64,000 nucleotides of DNA, taken from positions 930,001-994,000 of the forward strand of contig NZ_BMSY01000001.1 of the NCBI RefSeq assembly GCF_014649395.1, in the 5' to 3' direction. Shown one piece after another: positions 1 through 9,711 of the stretch. Every line of letters starts with the position of its first letter. The stretch's first letter is position 1. Below the pieces are notes generated by a model. It was given only the letters and a program-made list of their open reading frames with translations, ran no database searches and was not told the origin of the DNA. The translations under genes and the position numbers were made by a program. This stretch comes from Streptomyces aureoverticillatus (lineage in GTDB: Bacteria; Actinomycetota; Actinomycetes; Streptomycetales; Streptomycetaceae).

Positions 1-390
1 GCCGTTGAGCGTGGCGAGGACGAGGTCGGGGTTGTGCACCTCGACACCGGCCGGGGGCGCGATGTCGGCGGCGGTGACCAGACCCGGGCCCTGCTTGCGC
101 AGGTACATCACGACCGGCTCGTCGTGCTCCGAGGAGACGACCAGCTGCTTGATGTTGAGGATCAGGTCGGTGACGTCCTCCTTGACGCCCGGCACGGTGG
201 TGAACTCGTGCAGGACACCGTCGATGCGAATGCTGGTAACGGCAGCACCCGGGATCGACGACAGGAGGGTCCGGCGCAGGGAGTTGCCGAGGGTGTAGCC
301 GAAGCCCGGCTCCAGCGGCTCGATGACGAACCGGGAGCGGAACTCGTCGACGACCTCTTCGGTCAACGAGGGACGCTGAGCAATCAGCAT
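1..390 (-). CDS. rpoA: RNA polymerase alpha subunit, N-terminal part (cut by window edge)
   Basis: Alpha subunit of RNA polymerase, which dimerises and nucleates core enzyme assembly. The first 130 residues are visible, beginning [12 protein letters not shown] and including the conserved [20 protein letters not shown] dimerisation motif. The rest, including the promoter-contacting C-terminal domain, lies beyond base 1. The ATG was chosen because it matches the usual start of the family. It is the last gene of the rpsM-rpsK-rpoA group and follows rpsK after 147 bp that contain a hairpin. Confidence 0.97.
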   Translation of the reverse strand, partial: MLIAQRPSLTEEVVDEFRSRFVIEPLEPGFGYTLGNSLRRTLLSSIPGAAVTSIRIDGVLHEFTTVPGVKEDVTDLILNIKQLVVSSEHDEPVVMYLRKQGPGLVTAADIAPPAGVEVHNPDLVLATLNG

Positions 391-450
391 GTTGCGATCC
401 TTCAGTCATGGGCGCCCGCTATTTGACGCCCTACTGCAATGACAAGGGTA

Positions 451-486
451 CGGGCGGTACGGCCCCCTAGGGGTACGTACCGCCCG
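451..486 (-). terminator. Hairpin between rpsK and rpoA
   Basis: A perfect 10-bp inverted repeat (cgggcggtac paired with gtaccgcccg) encloses a C-rich/G-rich loop. It lies downstream of rpsK and upstream of rpoA. No T-run follows, so it is more likely an attenuator or mRNA-processing/stability element than a full terminator. Confidence 0.5.
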
Positions 487-537
487 AATCCTCAAGGCAA
501 CCGCGCGCGGCGGCACCAGGTCCGACGTAGAAAGACG

Positions 538-942
538 TCAGACGCGGCGGCGCTTCGGCGGACGGCAGCCGTTGTGCGGGGTGGGGGTGACGTCCTGGAT
601 CGAACCGACCTCGAGGCCCGTGGCCTGGAGGGAGCGGATCGCGGTCTCACGGCCGGAGCCGGGACCCTTGACGAAGACGTCGACCTTGCGCATGCCGTGC
701 TCCTGCGCGCGACGCGCGGCCGACTCGGCGGCCATCTGCGCGGCGAACGGGGTGGACTTGCGCGAGCCCTTGAAGCCGACGTGGCCGGCAGAGGCCCAGG
801 AGATCACGTTGCCCGTGGGGTCCGTGATCGAGACGATCGTGTTGTTGAACGTGCTCTTGATGTGCGCGTGGCCGTGAGCGACGTTCTTCTTTTCCTTGCG
901 GCGCACCTTCTTGGCAGCGCCCTGACGACCCTTGGGGGGCAT
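538..942 (-). CDS. rpsK: 30S ribosomal protein S11
   Basis: S11, a small-subunit platform protein that contacts 16S rRNA near the mRNA exit and the E site. The 134-residue product begins [20 protein letters not shown] and carries the family signature around [20 protein letters not shown] and KGPGSGRE, ending in the basic CRPPKRRRV tail. Length is normal for Actinobacteria. It sits between rpsM and rpoA, the order usual in bacterial alpha operons, although rpsD is not between rpsK and rpoA here, as is typical of this lineage. Confidence 0.98.
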   Translation of the reverse strand: MPPKGRQGAAKKVRRKEKKNVAHGHAHIKSTFNNTIVSITDPTGNVISWASAGHVGFKGSRKSTPFAAQMAAESAARRAQEHGMRKVDVFVKGPGSGRETAIRSLQATGLEVGSIQDVTPTPHNGCRPPKRRRV

Positions 943-1007
943 CTATAACTCCTACGGGAGGTGGTCGGTCCTGCAGCAACAGCTGTCGATAGACCGCTGA
1001 GCGAGGA

Positions 1008-1388
1008 CTACTTCTTGCCCGGCTTCTTCTTACCGGCGATGGCGCGACGCGGGCCCTTGCGGGTGCGGGCGTTGGTGCTGGTGCGCTGACCGCGGACGGG
1101 CAGGCCACGGCGGTGGCGCAGGCCCTGGTAGCAGCCGATCTCGACCTTGCGGCGGATGTCGGCCTGAATCTCGCGACGGAGGTCACCCTCGGTCTTGATG
1201 TTCTGGTCCACGTACTCGCGGATCTTGACCAGGTCCTCTTCGGACAGGTCGCGAACGCGGGTGTTGCGGTCGACACCAGTGGCGTCCAGGGTCTCCTGGG
1301 ACAGCGTCCGGCCGATGCCGAACACATAGGTGAGGGCGACCTCAATGCGCTTGTCGCGCGGGAGGTCGACGCCTTCAACGCGTGCCAT
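1008..1388 (-). CDS. rpsM: 30S ribosomal protein S13
   Basis: S13, the 30S head protein that forms the bridge to L5 on the 50S subunit and contacts the P-site tRNA. The 126 residues start [20 protein letters not shown] and contain the [11 protein letters not shown] helix-hairpin region and the [15 protein letters not shown] signature, then a lysine-rich C-terminal tail. It lies between rpmJ and rpsK. The 232 bp upstream, towards rpmJ, carry no further gene that I can recognise. Confidence 0.98.
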   Translation of the reverse strand: MARVEGVDLPRDKRIEVALTYVFGIGRTLSQETLDATGVDRNTRVRDLSEEDLVKIREYVDQNIKTEGDLRREIQADIRRKVEIGCYQGLRHRRGLPVRGQRTSTNARTRKGPRRAIAGKKKPGKK

Positions 1389-1620
1389 TCATGGCTCCTG
1401 TTGATACTCGGAGGTCTTCAGCAGAACCGCTCCCGACCGCCGTTCCCTTTCCGCCTCGGCCGCTGGGGCCTGCACCGAAAAGAGTTGGTACGAACCGGGT
1501 CCCCGGCCTCCGACCGGGGGTGTCGCCCTCCATTACCTGCGAATGGATCTGAAGAGGGACGGGTCCTGCATATGTGCTGTTACGTGCGTCGCGCGAAAAT
1601 CTGCGAGTGCAGTACGTGCG

Positions 1621-1734
1621 TCAGCCCTGGCGCTGCTTGTGGCGCGGGTTGTCGCAAATGATCATGACCCGGCCGTGACGGCGGATCACCCTGCACTTGT
1701 CGCAGATCTTCTTGACGCTCGGCTTGACCTTCAT
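1621..1734 (-). CDS. rpmJ: 50S ribosomal protein L36 (zinc-ribbon form)
   Basis: The smallest ribosomal protein, 37 residues ([20 protein letters not shown]...). It has the C-x2-C ... C-x4-H zinc ribbon (CDKC, then CDNPRH), so it is the zinc-binding C+ form. In Streptomyces, zinc-free paralogs of such proteins are known to be induced by Zur under zinc starvation. It sits 57 bp after infA, the usual infA-rpmJ-rpsM order. Confidence 0.96.
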   Translation of the reverse strand: MKVKPSVKKICDKCRVIRRHGRVMIICDNPRHKQRQG

Positions 1735-1791
1735 TGGTGAGGTTCTCCGGGTCAGTGCCATCACCCCGCCGGAGCGGGGCGCGGGCAAGAT

Positions 1792-2013
1792 CTACTTGTA
1801 CCGGTAGACGATCCGGCCACGCGTCAGGTCGTACGGAGACAGCTCCACCACGACCCGGTCGTCAGGGAGGATGCGGATGTAGTGCATACGCATCTTGCCG
1901 CTGATGTGTGCCAGGACCTGGTGGCCGTTCTGGAGCTCCACCTTGAACATGGCGTTCGGAAGAGACTCGACGACAGTGCCTTCGATCTCGATGGCACCTT
2001 GCTTCTTGGCCAC
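1792..2013 (-). CDS. infA: Translation initiation factor IF-1
   Basis: IF-1 occupies the ribosomal A site during initiation and stimulates IF-2 and IF-3. The protein is 73 residues, a single S1/OB fold, beginning [20 protein letters not shown] and containing the typical [19 protein letters not shown] and [11 protein letters not shown] segments. It follows map by 173 bp, so it may have its own promoter, and leads into rpmJ. Confidence 0.98.
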   Translation of the reverse strand: MAKKQGAIEIEGTVVESLPNAMFKVELQNGHQVLAHISGKMRMHYIRILPDDRVVVELSPYDLTRGRIVYRYK

Positions 2014-2186
2014 GCTTCGCCCTTCGAATCGACTACCTTGATCGACTCCGTAAGCGATACGCAGACATGCGAATGCACGAGAGCCGACGCGTCAGTCTAC
2101 GTCAGTGCCCTCGGAAAGACGAATCGGGTATGACTGCCCCGCTACGAAGATCCTTAAGCAAGCCGCTGGCCGAGGCCCCGCGCCCG

Positions 2187-3023
2187 TCAGCCCAGCGGAT
2201 CCGGCGCCGCCGTGATGCCGTACTCGGCAAGCTTCGCCTTGCCGCCGTCCGGGGCGGTCAACACCAGCGGACCCTCCTCCGTCAGTGCGACGGAGTGCTC
2301 CCAGTGCGAGGACCAGGTGCCGTCGGTCGTGATGACCGTCCAGTCGTCCTCGAGGACCTCGGTCTTCGCGGTGCCGAGGGACACCATCGGCTCGATGGCC
2401 AGGCAGAAGCCGGGGACCAGCTTGGGGCCGCGGCCGCGGCGGCGCTCCACGTAGTTCAGCAGGTGCGGGTCCATGTGCATCTCGGTGCCGATGCCGTGGC
2501 CGCCGTAGTCCTCGATGATCCCGTACTTGCCGCGGGCCGGGCGGGGCTGGCGGCGGATGTAGGTCTCGATGGCGCGGGAGATGTCGACGAGCCGGTTCCC
2601 CTGCTTCATGGCCGCGATCCCGGCCCACATCGACTCCTCGGTCACCCGGGAGAGCTCGATCAGCTCCGGAGCGTGACCACTGCCCACGAAGGCCGTGTAC
2701 GCCGCGTCGCCGTGCCAGCCGTCGATGATCGCGCCGGCGTCGATGGAGATGATGTCGCCGTCCTGGAGGACCACGTCCTCGCTCGGGATGCCGTGGACGA
2801 CGACCTCGTTCTTGGAGGTGCAGATGGTCGCGGGGAAGCCGCCGTACCCGAGGAAATTGGGCTTGGCGTCGTGCTCGGCCAGCACCTTGCGGGCCACGTC
2901 GTCCAGGTCCTTCGTGGTCGCACCCGGCACGGCCGCCTCACGCGTCGCCTTGTGCATGGCGGCGACGACAAGCCCCGCCGCACGCATCTTGGCGATCTGC
3001 TCGGGAGTCTTGATCTGCACCAT
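2187..3023 (-). CDS. map: Type I methionine aminopeptidase
   Basis: Removes the N-terminal methionine of nascent proteins at the ribosome exit. The 278-residue protein has the pita-bread fold with the expected metal ligands: Asp in SIDAG and GWHGDAAY, His in GGHGIGTEMH, Glu in AIEPMV and the final Glu in WEHSVALTE. It starts MVQIKTPEQIAKMRAAG, which fits the family. A terminator-like hairpin separates it from adk upstream, so it is probably transcribed separately from secY-adk. Confidence 0.96.
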   Translation of the reverse strand: MVQIKTPEQIAKMRAAGLVVAAMHKATREAAVPGATTKDLDDVARKVLAEHDAKPNFLGYGGFPATICTSKNEVVVHGIPSEDVVLQDGDIISIDAGAIIDGWHGDAAYTAFVGSGHAPELIELSRVTEESMWAGIAAMKQGNRLVDISRAIETYIRRQPRPARGKYGIIEDYGGHGIGTEMHMDPHLLNYVERRRGRGPKLVPGFCLAIEPMVSLGTAKTEVLEDDWTVITTDGTWSSHWEHSVALTEEGPLVLTAPDGGKAKLAEYGITAAPDPLG

Positions 3024-3122
3024 GTCTGGGCCTGAGCCTTTCTGAACCTACGAATACGACCTACGGGGCACCCACAACGATACGGCCGGGGCCAAAGCCC
3101 CCGCGCCCCGTCCACAGCTGAG

Positions 3123-3149
3123 CCGCGGCACCCACCCGGGGTGCCGCGG
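3123..3149 (-). terminator. Terminator-like hairpin after adk
   Basis: An 11-bp perfect stem (ccgcggcaccc with gggtgccgcgg) and a 5-nt loop lie 22 bp beyond the adk stop codon and upstream of map. There is no T-run, which is common for GC-rich actinobacterial terminators. It suggests that secY-adk ends here. Confidence 0.65.
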
Positions 3150-3170
3150 CCCAGTCACAGCCAACCTCTG

Positions 3171-3827
3171 TCAGGCGTCCTCGCCCGAGAGCGCCGACAT
3201 CGCGCGCTTCGTGACCTCGTCCACCTTGCCGAGCGCCGAGATCGTGACCACCAGGCCCTGGGCCTTGTAGTAGTCGATGATCGGCTCGGTCTGCGTGTGG
3301 TAGACCTCCAGTCGCTTGCGGACGGTGTCCTCCGAGTCGTCCTCGCGCTGGTAGAGCTCGCCGCCGCAGGCGTCACAGACGCCGTCCGCCTTGGGCGGGC
3401 TGTACGTCACGTGGAAGACGTGGCTGGAGTCCTTGCGGCAGATGCGCCGGCCCGCGATGCGCTTGACGACCTCGTCCTCGGGGACCTCCAGGTCCAGGAC
3501 GGCGTCCAGCTTCATGCCCTCGGACTTCAGCATCTCGTCGAGCGCCTCGGCCTGCGACACGTTCCGCGGGAAGCCGTCGAGCAGGAAGCCGTTCTCCGCG
3601 TCGGGCTGCTCCATGCGGTCCTTGGCCATCCCGATGGTCACCTCGTCGGGGACCAGGTTCCCGGCGTCCATGTAGGACTTGGCCAGCTTGCCGAGCTCGG
3701 TCTGCCGGCTGATGTTGGCCCTGAAGAGGTCGCCCGTGGAGATGTGCGGGATCGACAGGTTCTTGGCAAGGAACGCGGCCTGCGTTCCCTTGCCGGCACC
3801 GGGCGGCCCGACGAGGACGATTCGCAT
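3171..3827 (-). CDS. adk: Adenylate kinase
   Basis: Interconverts ATP + AMP and 2 ADP. The 218-residue enzyme starts MRIVLVGPPGAGKGTQ, whose GPPGAGKGT is the P-loop. It continues with the AMP-binding DGFPRN motif and a LID domain carrying CRKDSSHVFH...CDACGG, a plausible four-ligand zinc site. The ATG overlaps the secY stop codon (ATGA), implying translational coupling. A longer upstream reading frame exists but has no family similarity, so this start was chosen. Confidence 0.97.
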   Translation of the reverse strand: MRIVLVGPPGAGKGTQAAFLAKNLSIPHISTGDLFRANISRQTELGKLAKSYMDAGNLVPDEVTIGMAKDRMEQPDAENGFLLDGFPRNVSQAEALDEMLKSEGMKLDAVLDLEVPEDEVVKRIAGRRICRKDSSHVFHVTYSPPKADGVCDACGGELYQREDDSEDTVRKRLEVYHTQTEPIIDYYKAQGLVVTISALGKVDEVTKRAMSALSGEDA

Positions 3828-5140
3828 CAGCGGAGGAACCCTTCGTAATTGCGCTGCTGGAGCTGGCTCTCGATCTGCTTCACGGTCTCCAGACCCACAC
3901 CCACGATGATCAGGATGCTCGTCCCGCCGAACGGGAAGTTCTGGTTGGCCCCGAAGCCCACCAACGCCATCGTTGGCACAAGAGCGATCAGACCCAGATA
4001 CAGCGAGCCCGGCCACGTGATCCGGTTGAGTACGTAGCTCAAGTACTCAGCGGTCGGGCGGCCAGCCCGGATGCCCGGGATGAAGCCACCATACTTCTTC
4101 ATGTTGTCCGCGACTTCCTCCGGGTTGAACGAGATCGCCACATAGAAGAAGGCGAAGAACACGATCAACACGAAGTAGGTGACGATGTAAATCGGGTGGT
4201 CACCCTTGGTCAGGTTCTGCTCGATCCAGGTCTTCCACCCGGACTGACCACCCGCGAACTGGGCGACCAGCGCGGGAATGTAGAGCAGCGACGAGGCGAA
4301 GATCACAGGGATGATGCCCGCCTGATTGACCTTCAGCGGGATGTACGTCGACGTCCCGCCGTAGGACCGGCGGCCGATCATCCGCTTCGCGTACTGCACC
4401 GGAATGCGGCGCTGCGCCTGCTCGACGAAGACGACCAGGCCGACCATGAACAGGCCGACCAGGATGACGGTGCCGAACTCGATCCAGCCGCCCGCCAGGT
4501 CACCCTGCTTCTTGATGCCCCACAGGGCGGCGGGGAAGGTGGCGGCGATCGAGATGAACATCAGGATCGACATGCCGTTGCCGATGCCGCGGTCGGTGAT
4601 GAGCTCGCCGAGCCACATCACACAGGCCGTGCCGGCGGTCATGGTGACCACCATGGTGATGGTGACGAAGATCGACTGGTCGGGGACGATCTCCGAGGCC
4701 ACCGAGCAGCCCTGGAACAGGGTGCCGGTGCGGGCGGTGGCGACCAGGCCCGTGCCCTGCAGGATCGCCAGGGCGATGGTCAGGTAGCGCGTGTACTGCG
4801 TGATCTTCGCCGTGCCGGCCTGGCCCTCCTTCTTCAGGGCCTCCAGGCGCGGGATCACCACAGTCAGCAGCTGCAGAATGATGCTCGCCGTGATGTACGG
4901 CATGATGCCGAGCGCGAAGATCGTGATCTGCAGCAGTGCGCCACCACTGAACATGTTGACCAGACCGAACAGCCCCTGGTTGGCGTTCGCCTGATCAATG
5001 CACTGCTGGACATTCGTGTAGTCCACTCCGGGGATCGGGACATGCGTCCCGAGCCGGTAGATCACGATGATGCCGAGCGTGAAGAGCAGCTTCTTGCGCA
5101 GGTCGGGCGTCTTGAACGCCCGGGCGAACGCGGTGAGCAC
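3827..5140 (-). CDS. secY: Protein translocase subunit SecY
   Basis: Channel-forming subunit of the SecYEG translocon in the cytoplasmic membrane. The 437-residue protein starts MLTAFARAFKTPDLRKKLLF and has about ten hydrophobic segments. Its signatures include GIMPYITASIILQLL and the cytoplasmic loop RRIPVQYAKRMIGR that contacts ribosome and SecA. It is separated from rplO by a strong terminator and is translationally coupled to adk. Its partner secE is also in this window, next to nusG. Confidence 0.98.
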   Translation of the reverse strand: MLTAFARAFKTPDLRKKLLFTLGIIVIYRLGTHVPIPGVDYTNVQQCIDQANANQGLFGLVNMFSGGALLQITIFALGIMPYITASIILQLLTVVIPRLEALKKEGQAGTAKITQYTRYLTIALAILQGTGLVATARTGTLFQGCSVASEIVPDQSIFVTITMVVTMTAGTACVMWLGELITDRGIGNGMSILMFISIAATFPAALWGIKKQGDLAGGWIEFGTVILVGLFMVGLVVFVEQAQRRIPVQYAKRMIGRRSYGGTSTYIPLKVNQAGIIPVIFASSLLYIPALVAQFAGGQSGWKTWIEQNLTKGDHPIYIVTYFVLIVFFAFFYVAISFNPEEVADNMKKYGGFIPGIRAGRPTAEYLSYVLNRITWPGSLYLGLIALVPTMALVGFGANQNFPFGGTSILIIVGVGLETVKQIESQLQQRNYEGFLR

Positions 5141-5307
5141 GGTGCCTCCTGCGACCCCCGCGCTACTGCGTCAGAGGTGACGGTGGTGAGTCCGACGGAT
5201 AAGTACGTAACAGGCAAGACCGCACGACCTGTCGCGAGGACAGACCGCGCGGAAAGTTAACAGTGCACGCCACCTTACCGGCGACCGTGCCCCCCTTGGA
5301 ACGACCA

Positions 5308-5341
5308 ACCGGGGATGCCCCTTTTGTGGGGCATCCCCGGT
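5308..5341 (-). terminator. Terminator between rplO and secY
   Basis: A perfect 14-bp stem (accggggatgcccc with ggggcatccccggt) and a loop that reads aaaaca and ttttgt on the two strands. It lies 36 bp after the rplO stop. It probably ends the spc-operon transcript, so secY-adk should have its own promoter in the 168 bp upstream of secY. Confidence 0.8.
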
Positions 5342-5376
5342 CGGGATCGCTCAAGTCATCGAGACGCCTGGGAAAT

Positions 5377-5832
5377 TCAGACGAGCTCGGTGACGGTACC
5401 GCCGGCGGCGGTGATCTTCTCCTTGGCGGAGCCGGAGACGGCGTCAACCGTCACCTGCAGCGCCACGGTGACCTCACCCTGGCCGAGGACCTTGACAAGG
5501 CTGTTCTTGCGAACGGCGCCCTTGGCGACCAGGTCGGCCACCGTGACCTCGCCACCCTCGGGGTAGAGGGCGGTGAGCTTGTCCAGGTTGACGACCTGGT
5601 ACTCGGTCTTGAACGGGTTCTTGAAGCCCTTCAGCTTCGGGAGGCGCATGTGGAGGGGCATCTGCCCGCCCTCGAAGCGCTCCGGAACCTGGTAACGGGC
5701 CTTGGTGCCCTTGGTACCACGACCGGCCGTCTTACCCTTCGACGCCTCACCACGACCGACACGGGTCTTCGCGGTCTTGGCACCGGGGGCGGGACGGAGG
5801 TTGTGGATCTTGAGCGGGTTGTTCTCCGCCAT
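5377..5832 (-). CDS. rplO: 50S ribosomal protein L15
   Basis: L15, an early-assembly 50S protein that threads through 23S rRNA. 151 residues, starting [20 protein letters not shown], with the basic, glycine-rich N-terminal arm ([20 protein letters not shown]) followed by the globular domain. It is the last gene of the spc operon before a strong terminator, and follows rpmD by 2 bp. Confidence 0.98.
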   Translation of the reverse strand: MAENNPLKIHNLRPAPGAKTAKTRVGRGEASKGKTAGRGTKGTKARYQVPERFEGGQMPLHMRLPKLKGFKNPFKTEYQVVNLDKLTALYPEGGEVTVADLVAKGAVRKNSLVKVLGQGEVTVALQVTVDAVSGSAKEKITAAGGTVTELV

Positions 5833-5834
5833 GA

Positions 5835-6017
5835 TCAGTCGACCTCCTCGACCGTCACGAGGTGGCGGACGGTGTGCACCATGCCGCGGAACTCGGGACG
5901 ATCCTCCTTGACGACCTGCGTGTTGATGCCCTTGAGACCAAGGGAGCGCAGGGTGTCGCGGTGGTTCTGCTTACTGCCGATGTACGACTTCGTCTGCGTG
6001 ATCTTGAGCTGAGCCAT
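5835..6017 (-). CDS. rpmD: 50S ribosomal protein L30
   Basis: L30, a 60-residue 50S protein beginning [20 protein letters not shown] and ending [11 protein letters not shown]. The [17 protein letters not shown] segment is the family signature. It is packed between rpsE (2 bp away) and rplO (2 bp away). Longer upstream frames in the same phase run into rpsE, and the ATG chosen gives the normal L30 length. Confidence 0.97.
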   Translation of the reverse strand: MAQLKITQTKSYIGSKQNHRDTLRSLGLKGINTQVVKEDRPEFRGMVHTVRHLVTVEEVD

Positions 6018-6019
6018 GA

Positions 6020-6625
6020 TTACGCACCCGCTCCCGCACGCGCACGCAGCAGAGCCGCGGGGGCGACGTCCTCGAGCGGCAGACCGCGGCGGGCCGCGAT
6101 CTCCTCGGGACGCTGCAGGCCCTTGAGGGCCGCCACGGTCGCGTGCACGATGTTGATCGCGTTGGACGAGCCGAGCGACTTCGACAGGATGTCGTGAACG
6201 CCGGCGCACTCGAGCACGGCACGCACCGGGCCACCGGCGATAACGCCGGTACCGGGGGAAGCCGGCTTGAGCATGACGACGCCCGCAGCCTTCTCACCCT
6301 GGATGGGGTGCGGGATGGTGCCCTGGATACGGGGGACCTTGAAGAAGTGCTTCTTGGCCTCCTCAACACCCTTGGCGATGGCGGCCGGCACCTCCTTGGC
6401 CTTGCCGTAACCGACACCCACGGTGCCGTCACCGTCGCCCACCACGACCAGCGCGGTGAAGCTGAAGCGACGACCACCCTTCACAACCTTGGCGACGCGG
6501 TTGATCGCGACAACGCGCTCAACGTACGCGGTCTTCTCGGCGGCGGCGTTGCCACCGTCGCGACCCTTCCGGTCCCGCCGCTCGCCGCCACCGGCACCGC
6601 CACCGCGGCGCTGGGGTCCAGCCAT
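6020..6625 (-). CDS. rpsE: 30S ribosomal protein S5
   Basis: S5, a 30S protein at the mRNA entry channel that takes part in decoding fidelity. 201 residues, starting [20 protein letters not shown], a glycine/arginine-rich extension typical of Actinobacteria. The double-stranded RNA-binding-like domain follows ([20 protein letters not shown]) and then the [15 protein letters not shown] motif. Lies in the order rplR-rpsE-rpmD. Confidence 0.98.
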   Translation of the reverse strand: MAGPQRRGGGAGGGERRDRKGRDGGNAAAEKTAYVERVVAINRVAKVVKGGRRFSFTALVVVGDGDGTVGVGYGKAKEVPAAIAKGVEEAKKHFFKVPRIQGTIPHPIQGEKAAGVVMLKPASPGTGVIAGGPVRAVLECAGVHDILSKSLGSSNAINIVHATVAALKGLQRPEEIAARRGLPLEDVAPAALLRARAGAGA

Positions 6626-6666
6626 TGGAATTACCTCTCTCTGTTTCCGCTAGCTACGGAACCGAC

Positions 6667-7050
6667 TCAGAACTTGAGTCCGGCTTCGCGGGCGGCGTCC
6701 GCCAGGGCGGCGATGCGCCCGGCGTACTGGTTACCACCACGGTCGAACACGACAGTCTCGACACCGGCGGCCTTGGCGCGCTCGGCGACCAGGGCGCCGA
6801 CCTGCTTGGCCTGCGCGGACTTGTCGCCCTCGCCACCGCGGATCGAGCTGTCCAGGGTGGACGCCGACGCCAGGGTGTGACCCTTCACGTCGTCGATCAC
6901 CTGGGCGACGATGTTGCGGTTGGAGCGCGTCACGACCAGGCGCGGACGCTCGGCCGTACCGGAAATGTGCTTCCGGATACGAATGTGACGGCGCTTGATG
7001 GCAGCACGCTTGTAAGCGTCGCCCTTAGCAATCTTGACACCGTATGCCAT
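6667..7050 (-). CDS. rplR: 50S ribosomal protein L18
   Basis: L18 binds 5S rRNA with L5 and places it in the central protuberance. 127 residues, starting [20 protein letters not shown], with the family pattern [20 protein letters not shown] and the C-terminal [24 protein letters not shown]. Separated by 3 bp from rplF and by 41 bp from rpsE. Confidence 0.98.
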   Translation of the reverse strand: MAYGVKIAKGDAYKRAAIKRRHIRIRKHISGTAERPRLVVTRSNRNIVAQVIDDVKGHTLASASTLDSSIRGGEGDKSAQAKQVGALVAERAKAAGVETVVFDRGGNQYAGRIAALADAAREAGLKF

Positions 7051-7053
7051 GGC

Positions 7054-7593
7054 TTACTTACCCGCCTTTCCGACCTTGCGGCGGATGACTTCGCCTTCGT
7101 ACTTGACGCCCTTGGCCTTGTACGGGTCAGGCTTGCGCAGCTTGCGGATGTTGGCCGCAACCTCGCCGACCTTCTGCTTGTCGATGCCCTCGACCGAGAA
7201 CTTGGTCGGCGACTCGACCTTGAACGAGATGCCCTCGGGCGCCTCGACCAGGATCGGGTGGCTGTAGCCGAGCGAGAACTCCAGGTTGGAGCCCTTCGCC
7301 AGGACGCGGTAACCGACACCGCTGATCTCGAGCTTCTTCACGTAACCCTGGGTCACACCGGTGATCATGTTCGCCACCAGCGTGCGGGACAGGCCGTGCA
7401 GGGCCTTGTTCTGACGCTCGTCGTTGGGGCGGGTGACGCTGAGCACGCCGTCCTCACCCTTAGCGATCTCGATCGGCGCGACAACGGTGTGGCTCAGGGT
7501 GCCCTTGGGGCCCTTCACCGAGACCGTCTGGCCATCGATGGTGACGTCCACGCCGGCGGGAACCGTGATGGGGAGCTTGCCAATACGCGACAT
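7054..7593 (-). CDS. rplF: 50S ribosomal protein L6
   Basis: L6, a two-domain 50S protein near the factor-binding site. 179 residues, starting [20 protein letters not shown]. The C-terminal signature [19 protein letters not shown] is intact. Two internally similar beta-alpha domains are expected. It lies between rpsH and rplR. Confidence 0.98.
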   Translation of the reverse strand: MSRIGKLPITVPAGVDVTIDGQTVSVKGPKGTLSHTVVAPIEIAKGEDGVLSVTRPNDERQNKALHGLSRTLVANMITGVTQGYVKKLEISGVGYRVLAKGSNLEFSLGYSHPILVEAPEGISFKVESPTKFSVEGIDKQKVGEVAANIRKLRKPDPYKAKGVKYEGEVIRRKVGKAGK

Positions 7594-7617
7594 AGCTGTT
7601 TCCTCCGTTCCCTTCCG

Positions 7618-8016
7618 CTACCAGACGTAGGCGAGGACTTCCCCACCCACGCCCTTCTTGCCCGCCTGCTGGCCGGTGAGCAGACCGTGCGACGTGGAGA
7701 TGATGGCCACGCCCAGGCCGCCGAGCACCTTCGGCAGGTTGGTGGACTTCGCGTACACGCGCAGACCAGGCTTCGAGATCCGCTTGATGCCCGCGATGGA
7801 GCGCTCACGGTTCGGCCCGAACTTGAGCTCGAGAACGAGGTTCTTGCCGACCTCGGCGTCCTCGACCTTCCAGCCCGTGATGAAACCCTCCTGCTGGAGG
7901 ATCTCCGCGATGTGCGACTTGATCTTGCTGTGCGGCATCGCCACGGTGTCGTGGTAAGCCGAGTTCGCGTTCCGCAGACGCGTAAGCATGTCTGCGATCG
8001 GATCAGTCATGGTCAT
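7618..8016 (-). CDS. rpsH: 30S ribosomal protein S8
   Basis: S8, a primary 16S rRNA-binding protein and, in other bacteria, the translational repressor of the spc operon. 132 residues. The start at [18 protein letters not shown] was chosen because it gives the family N-terminus; a longer in-frame reading has no similarity. The C-terminal [20 protein letters not shown] signature is present. The 224 bp upstream of the start, towards rpsN, contain no gene. Confidence 0.97.
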   Translation of the reverse strand: MTMTDPIADMLTRLRNANSAYHDTVAMPHSKIKSHIAEILQQEGFITGWKVEDAEVGKNLVLELKFGPNRERSIAGIKRISKPGLRVYAKSTNLPKVLGGLGVAIISTSHGLLTGQQAGKKGVGGEVLAYVW

Positions 8017-8240
8017 GAATTGGCCTTCGGCCTCTCTCGCCGGGGTTTCCTGTATGCGCCATCCCTCTCCCCACTCAGAGGCGGGACGGGTGCGGCGCGG
8101 GGACCTACGGCGTAGTAAGTCGTACGAGGGCGGCAGGCGCCCAACCACACAAGCCTAAGCCATGTGCGGTGGGCCACCCACCAACCTCATTGCTTACCGA
8201 GAGCCTCTGGAATCCCTAACGTCCTATGGACAGAAGGGAA

Positions 8241-8426
8241 TTACCAGGAGCTCTTGGTCACGCCCGGCAGCTCGCCACGGTGAGCCATCTCACGAAGGCA
8301 CACGCGGCACAGGCCGAACTTGCGGTACACGGAGTGCGGACGGCCGCAGCGCTGGCAGCGGGTGTACGCACGCACACCGAACTTGGGCTTACGAGCAGCC
8401 TTGGCAATCAGAGCCTTCTTCGCCAT
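8241..8426 (-). CDS. rpsZ: 30S ribosomal protein S14, type Z (zinc form)
   Basis: The short, 61-residue zinc-ribbon S14 ([20 protein letters not shown]...) with ligands CQRC and CRVC. It binds the 30S head. Streptomyces also encode a longer zinc-free S14 under zinc control elsewhere, so this is the zinc-replete form. A GTG or ATG three codons upstream is possible, but MAKKAL is the conserved start and lies 5 bp after rplE. Confidence 0.96.
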   Translation of the reverse strand: MAKKALIAKAARKPKFGVRAYTRCQRCGRPHSVYRKFGLCRVCLREMAHRGELPGVTKSSW

Positions 8427-8431
8427 CTCGC

Positions 8432-8989
8432 TCACGCCTCCTTGAACGGGAAGCCGAGGTGACGAAGGAGCGCCCGGCCCTCAGCGTCGTTGGTCGCCGT
8501 GGTGACCACGGTGATGTCCATACCCCGGACACGGTCGATCTTGTCCTGGTCGATCTCGTGGAACATGACCTGCTCCGTGAGACCGAAGGTGTAGTTGCCA
8601 CGGCCGTCGAACTGCTTGGGGGACAGACCACGGAAGTCGCGGATGCGCGGCAGCGCGAGCGACAGGGTGCGGTCCAGGAACTCCCACATGCGGTCGCCAC
8701 GGAGCGTGACGTGGGCACCGATCGGCTGACCCTCACGCAGCTTGAACTGCGCGATGGACTTCCGGGCCTTGGTGATGGCCGGCTTCTGACCGGTGATCGT
8801 GGTCAGGTCACGGACGGCACCGTCCATGAGCTTGGAGTCACGGGCGGCGTCGCCGACACCCATGTTCACCACGATCTTGACGAGACCGGGGATCTGCATG
8901 ACGTTCTCGTACGAGAACTCCTCCTGCAGCTTGCCCTGGATCTCCTCGCGGTACTTCGTCTTGAGGCGCGGAGTGGTGGTGGTCGTCAT
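8432..8989 (-). CDS. rplE: 50S ribosomal protein L5
   Basis: L5 binds 5S rRNA and helices of the central protuberance and forms a bridge to S13. 185 residues, starting [20 protein letters not shown], with the signature [20 protein letters not shown] and the C-terminal [20 protein letters not shown]. Its start codon overlaps the rplX stop, so the two are translationally coupled. Confidence 0.98.
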   Translation of the reverse strand: MTTTTTPRLKTKYREEIQGKLQEEFSYENVMQIPGLVKIVVNMGVGDAARDSKLMDGAVRDLTTITGQKPAITKARKSIAQFKLREGQPIGAHVTLRGDRMWEFLDRTLSLALPRIRDFRGLSPKQFDGRGNYTFGLTEQVMFHEIDQDKIDRVRGMDITVVTTATNDAEGRALLRHLGFPFKEA

Positions 8990-9312
8990 CAGATGTCCTC
9001 ACCCGTCCGCTTGGCAACGCGGATCTTGTTGCCCTCGTCGTCGAAGCGGTAACCGACGCGCGTGACGACCTTCTTGCCGTCCTTCTCCACGACGAGCTGA
9101 ACGTTGCTCACGTGAACAGGGGCTTCGGTGGTCACGATGCCGCCGGCCTGCGAGCCGCTGGCCGTCGGGCCGGCCTTCGTGTGCTTCTTGACCCGGTTGA
9201 CACCCTCGACCAGGACGCGCTCGTCGCGCGGGTAAGCGGCAATGACCTTGCCCTGCTTGCCCTTGTCCTTACCGGTGATGACCTGGACCAGGTCGCCCTT
9301 CTTGATCTTCAT
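8989..9312 (-). CDS. rplX: 50S ribosomal protein L24
   Basis: L24, an assembly-initiator protein of the 50S subunit with a KOW motif. 107 residues, starting [20 protein letters not shown], where the KOW motif ([18 protein letters not shown]) is clear. It lies 2 bp after rplN and overlaps rplE. Confidence 0.98.
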   Translation of the reverse strand: MKIKKGDLVQVITGKDKGKQGKVIAAYPRDERVLVEGVNRVKKHTKAGPTASGSQAGGIVTTEAPVHVSNVQLVVEKDGKKVVTRVGYRFDDEGNKIRVAKRTGEDI

Positions 9313-9314
9313 GC

Positions 9315-9683
9315 TTACAGCACCTCCGGCGCGAGCGAGATGATCTTCATGAACTTCTTCTCGCGCAGCTCACGGCCGACCGGGCCGAAGATACGGGTGC
9401 CGCGAGGGTCGCCGTCGTTCTTCAGAATGACGGCGGCGTTCTCGTCGAAGCGGATGTACGAGCCGTCCGGACGGCGGCGCTCCTTGACGGTGCGAACGAT
9501 GACCGCCTTGACGACGTCACCCTTCTTCACGTTGCCACCGGGGATCGCGTCCTTGACGGTGGCGACGATGACGTCACCGATGCCCGCGTAGCGGCGACCC
9601 GAGCCACCGAGAACACGGATGGTGAGGATTTCCTTCGCACCCGTGTTGTCGGCGACCCGAAGTCGCGACTCCTGCTGGATCAC
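9315..9683 (-). CDS. rplN: 50S ribosomal protein L14
   Basis: L14, a 50S interface protein that forms bridges to the 30S subunit and is the target of ribosome-silencing factors in other bacteria. 122 residues, starting [20 protein letters not shown], with the [20 protein letters not shown] motif. It is the first gene of the spc operon here: two tandem hairpins separate it from rpsQ. Confidence 0.98.
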   Translation of the reverse strand: MIQQESRLRVADNTGAKEILTIRVLGGSGRRYAGIGDVIVATVKDAIPGGNVKKGDVVKAVIVRTVKERRRPDGSYIRFDENAAVILKNDGDPRGTRIFGPVGRELREKKFMKIISLAPEVL

Positions 9684-9711
9684 GTCTATCTCCTGATTGT
9701 CTGCCGGTTCC

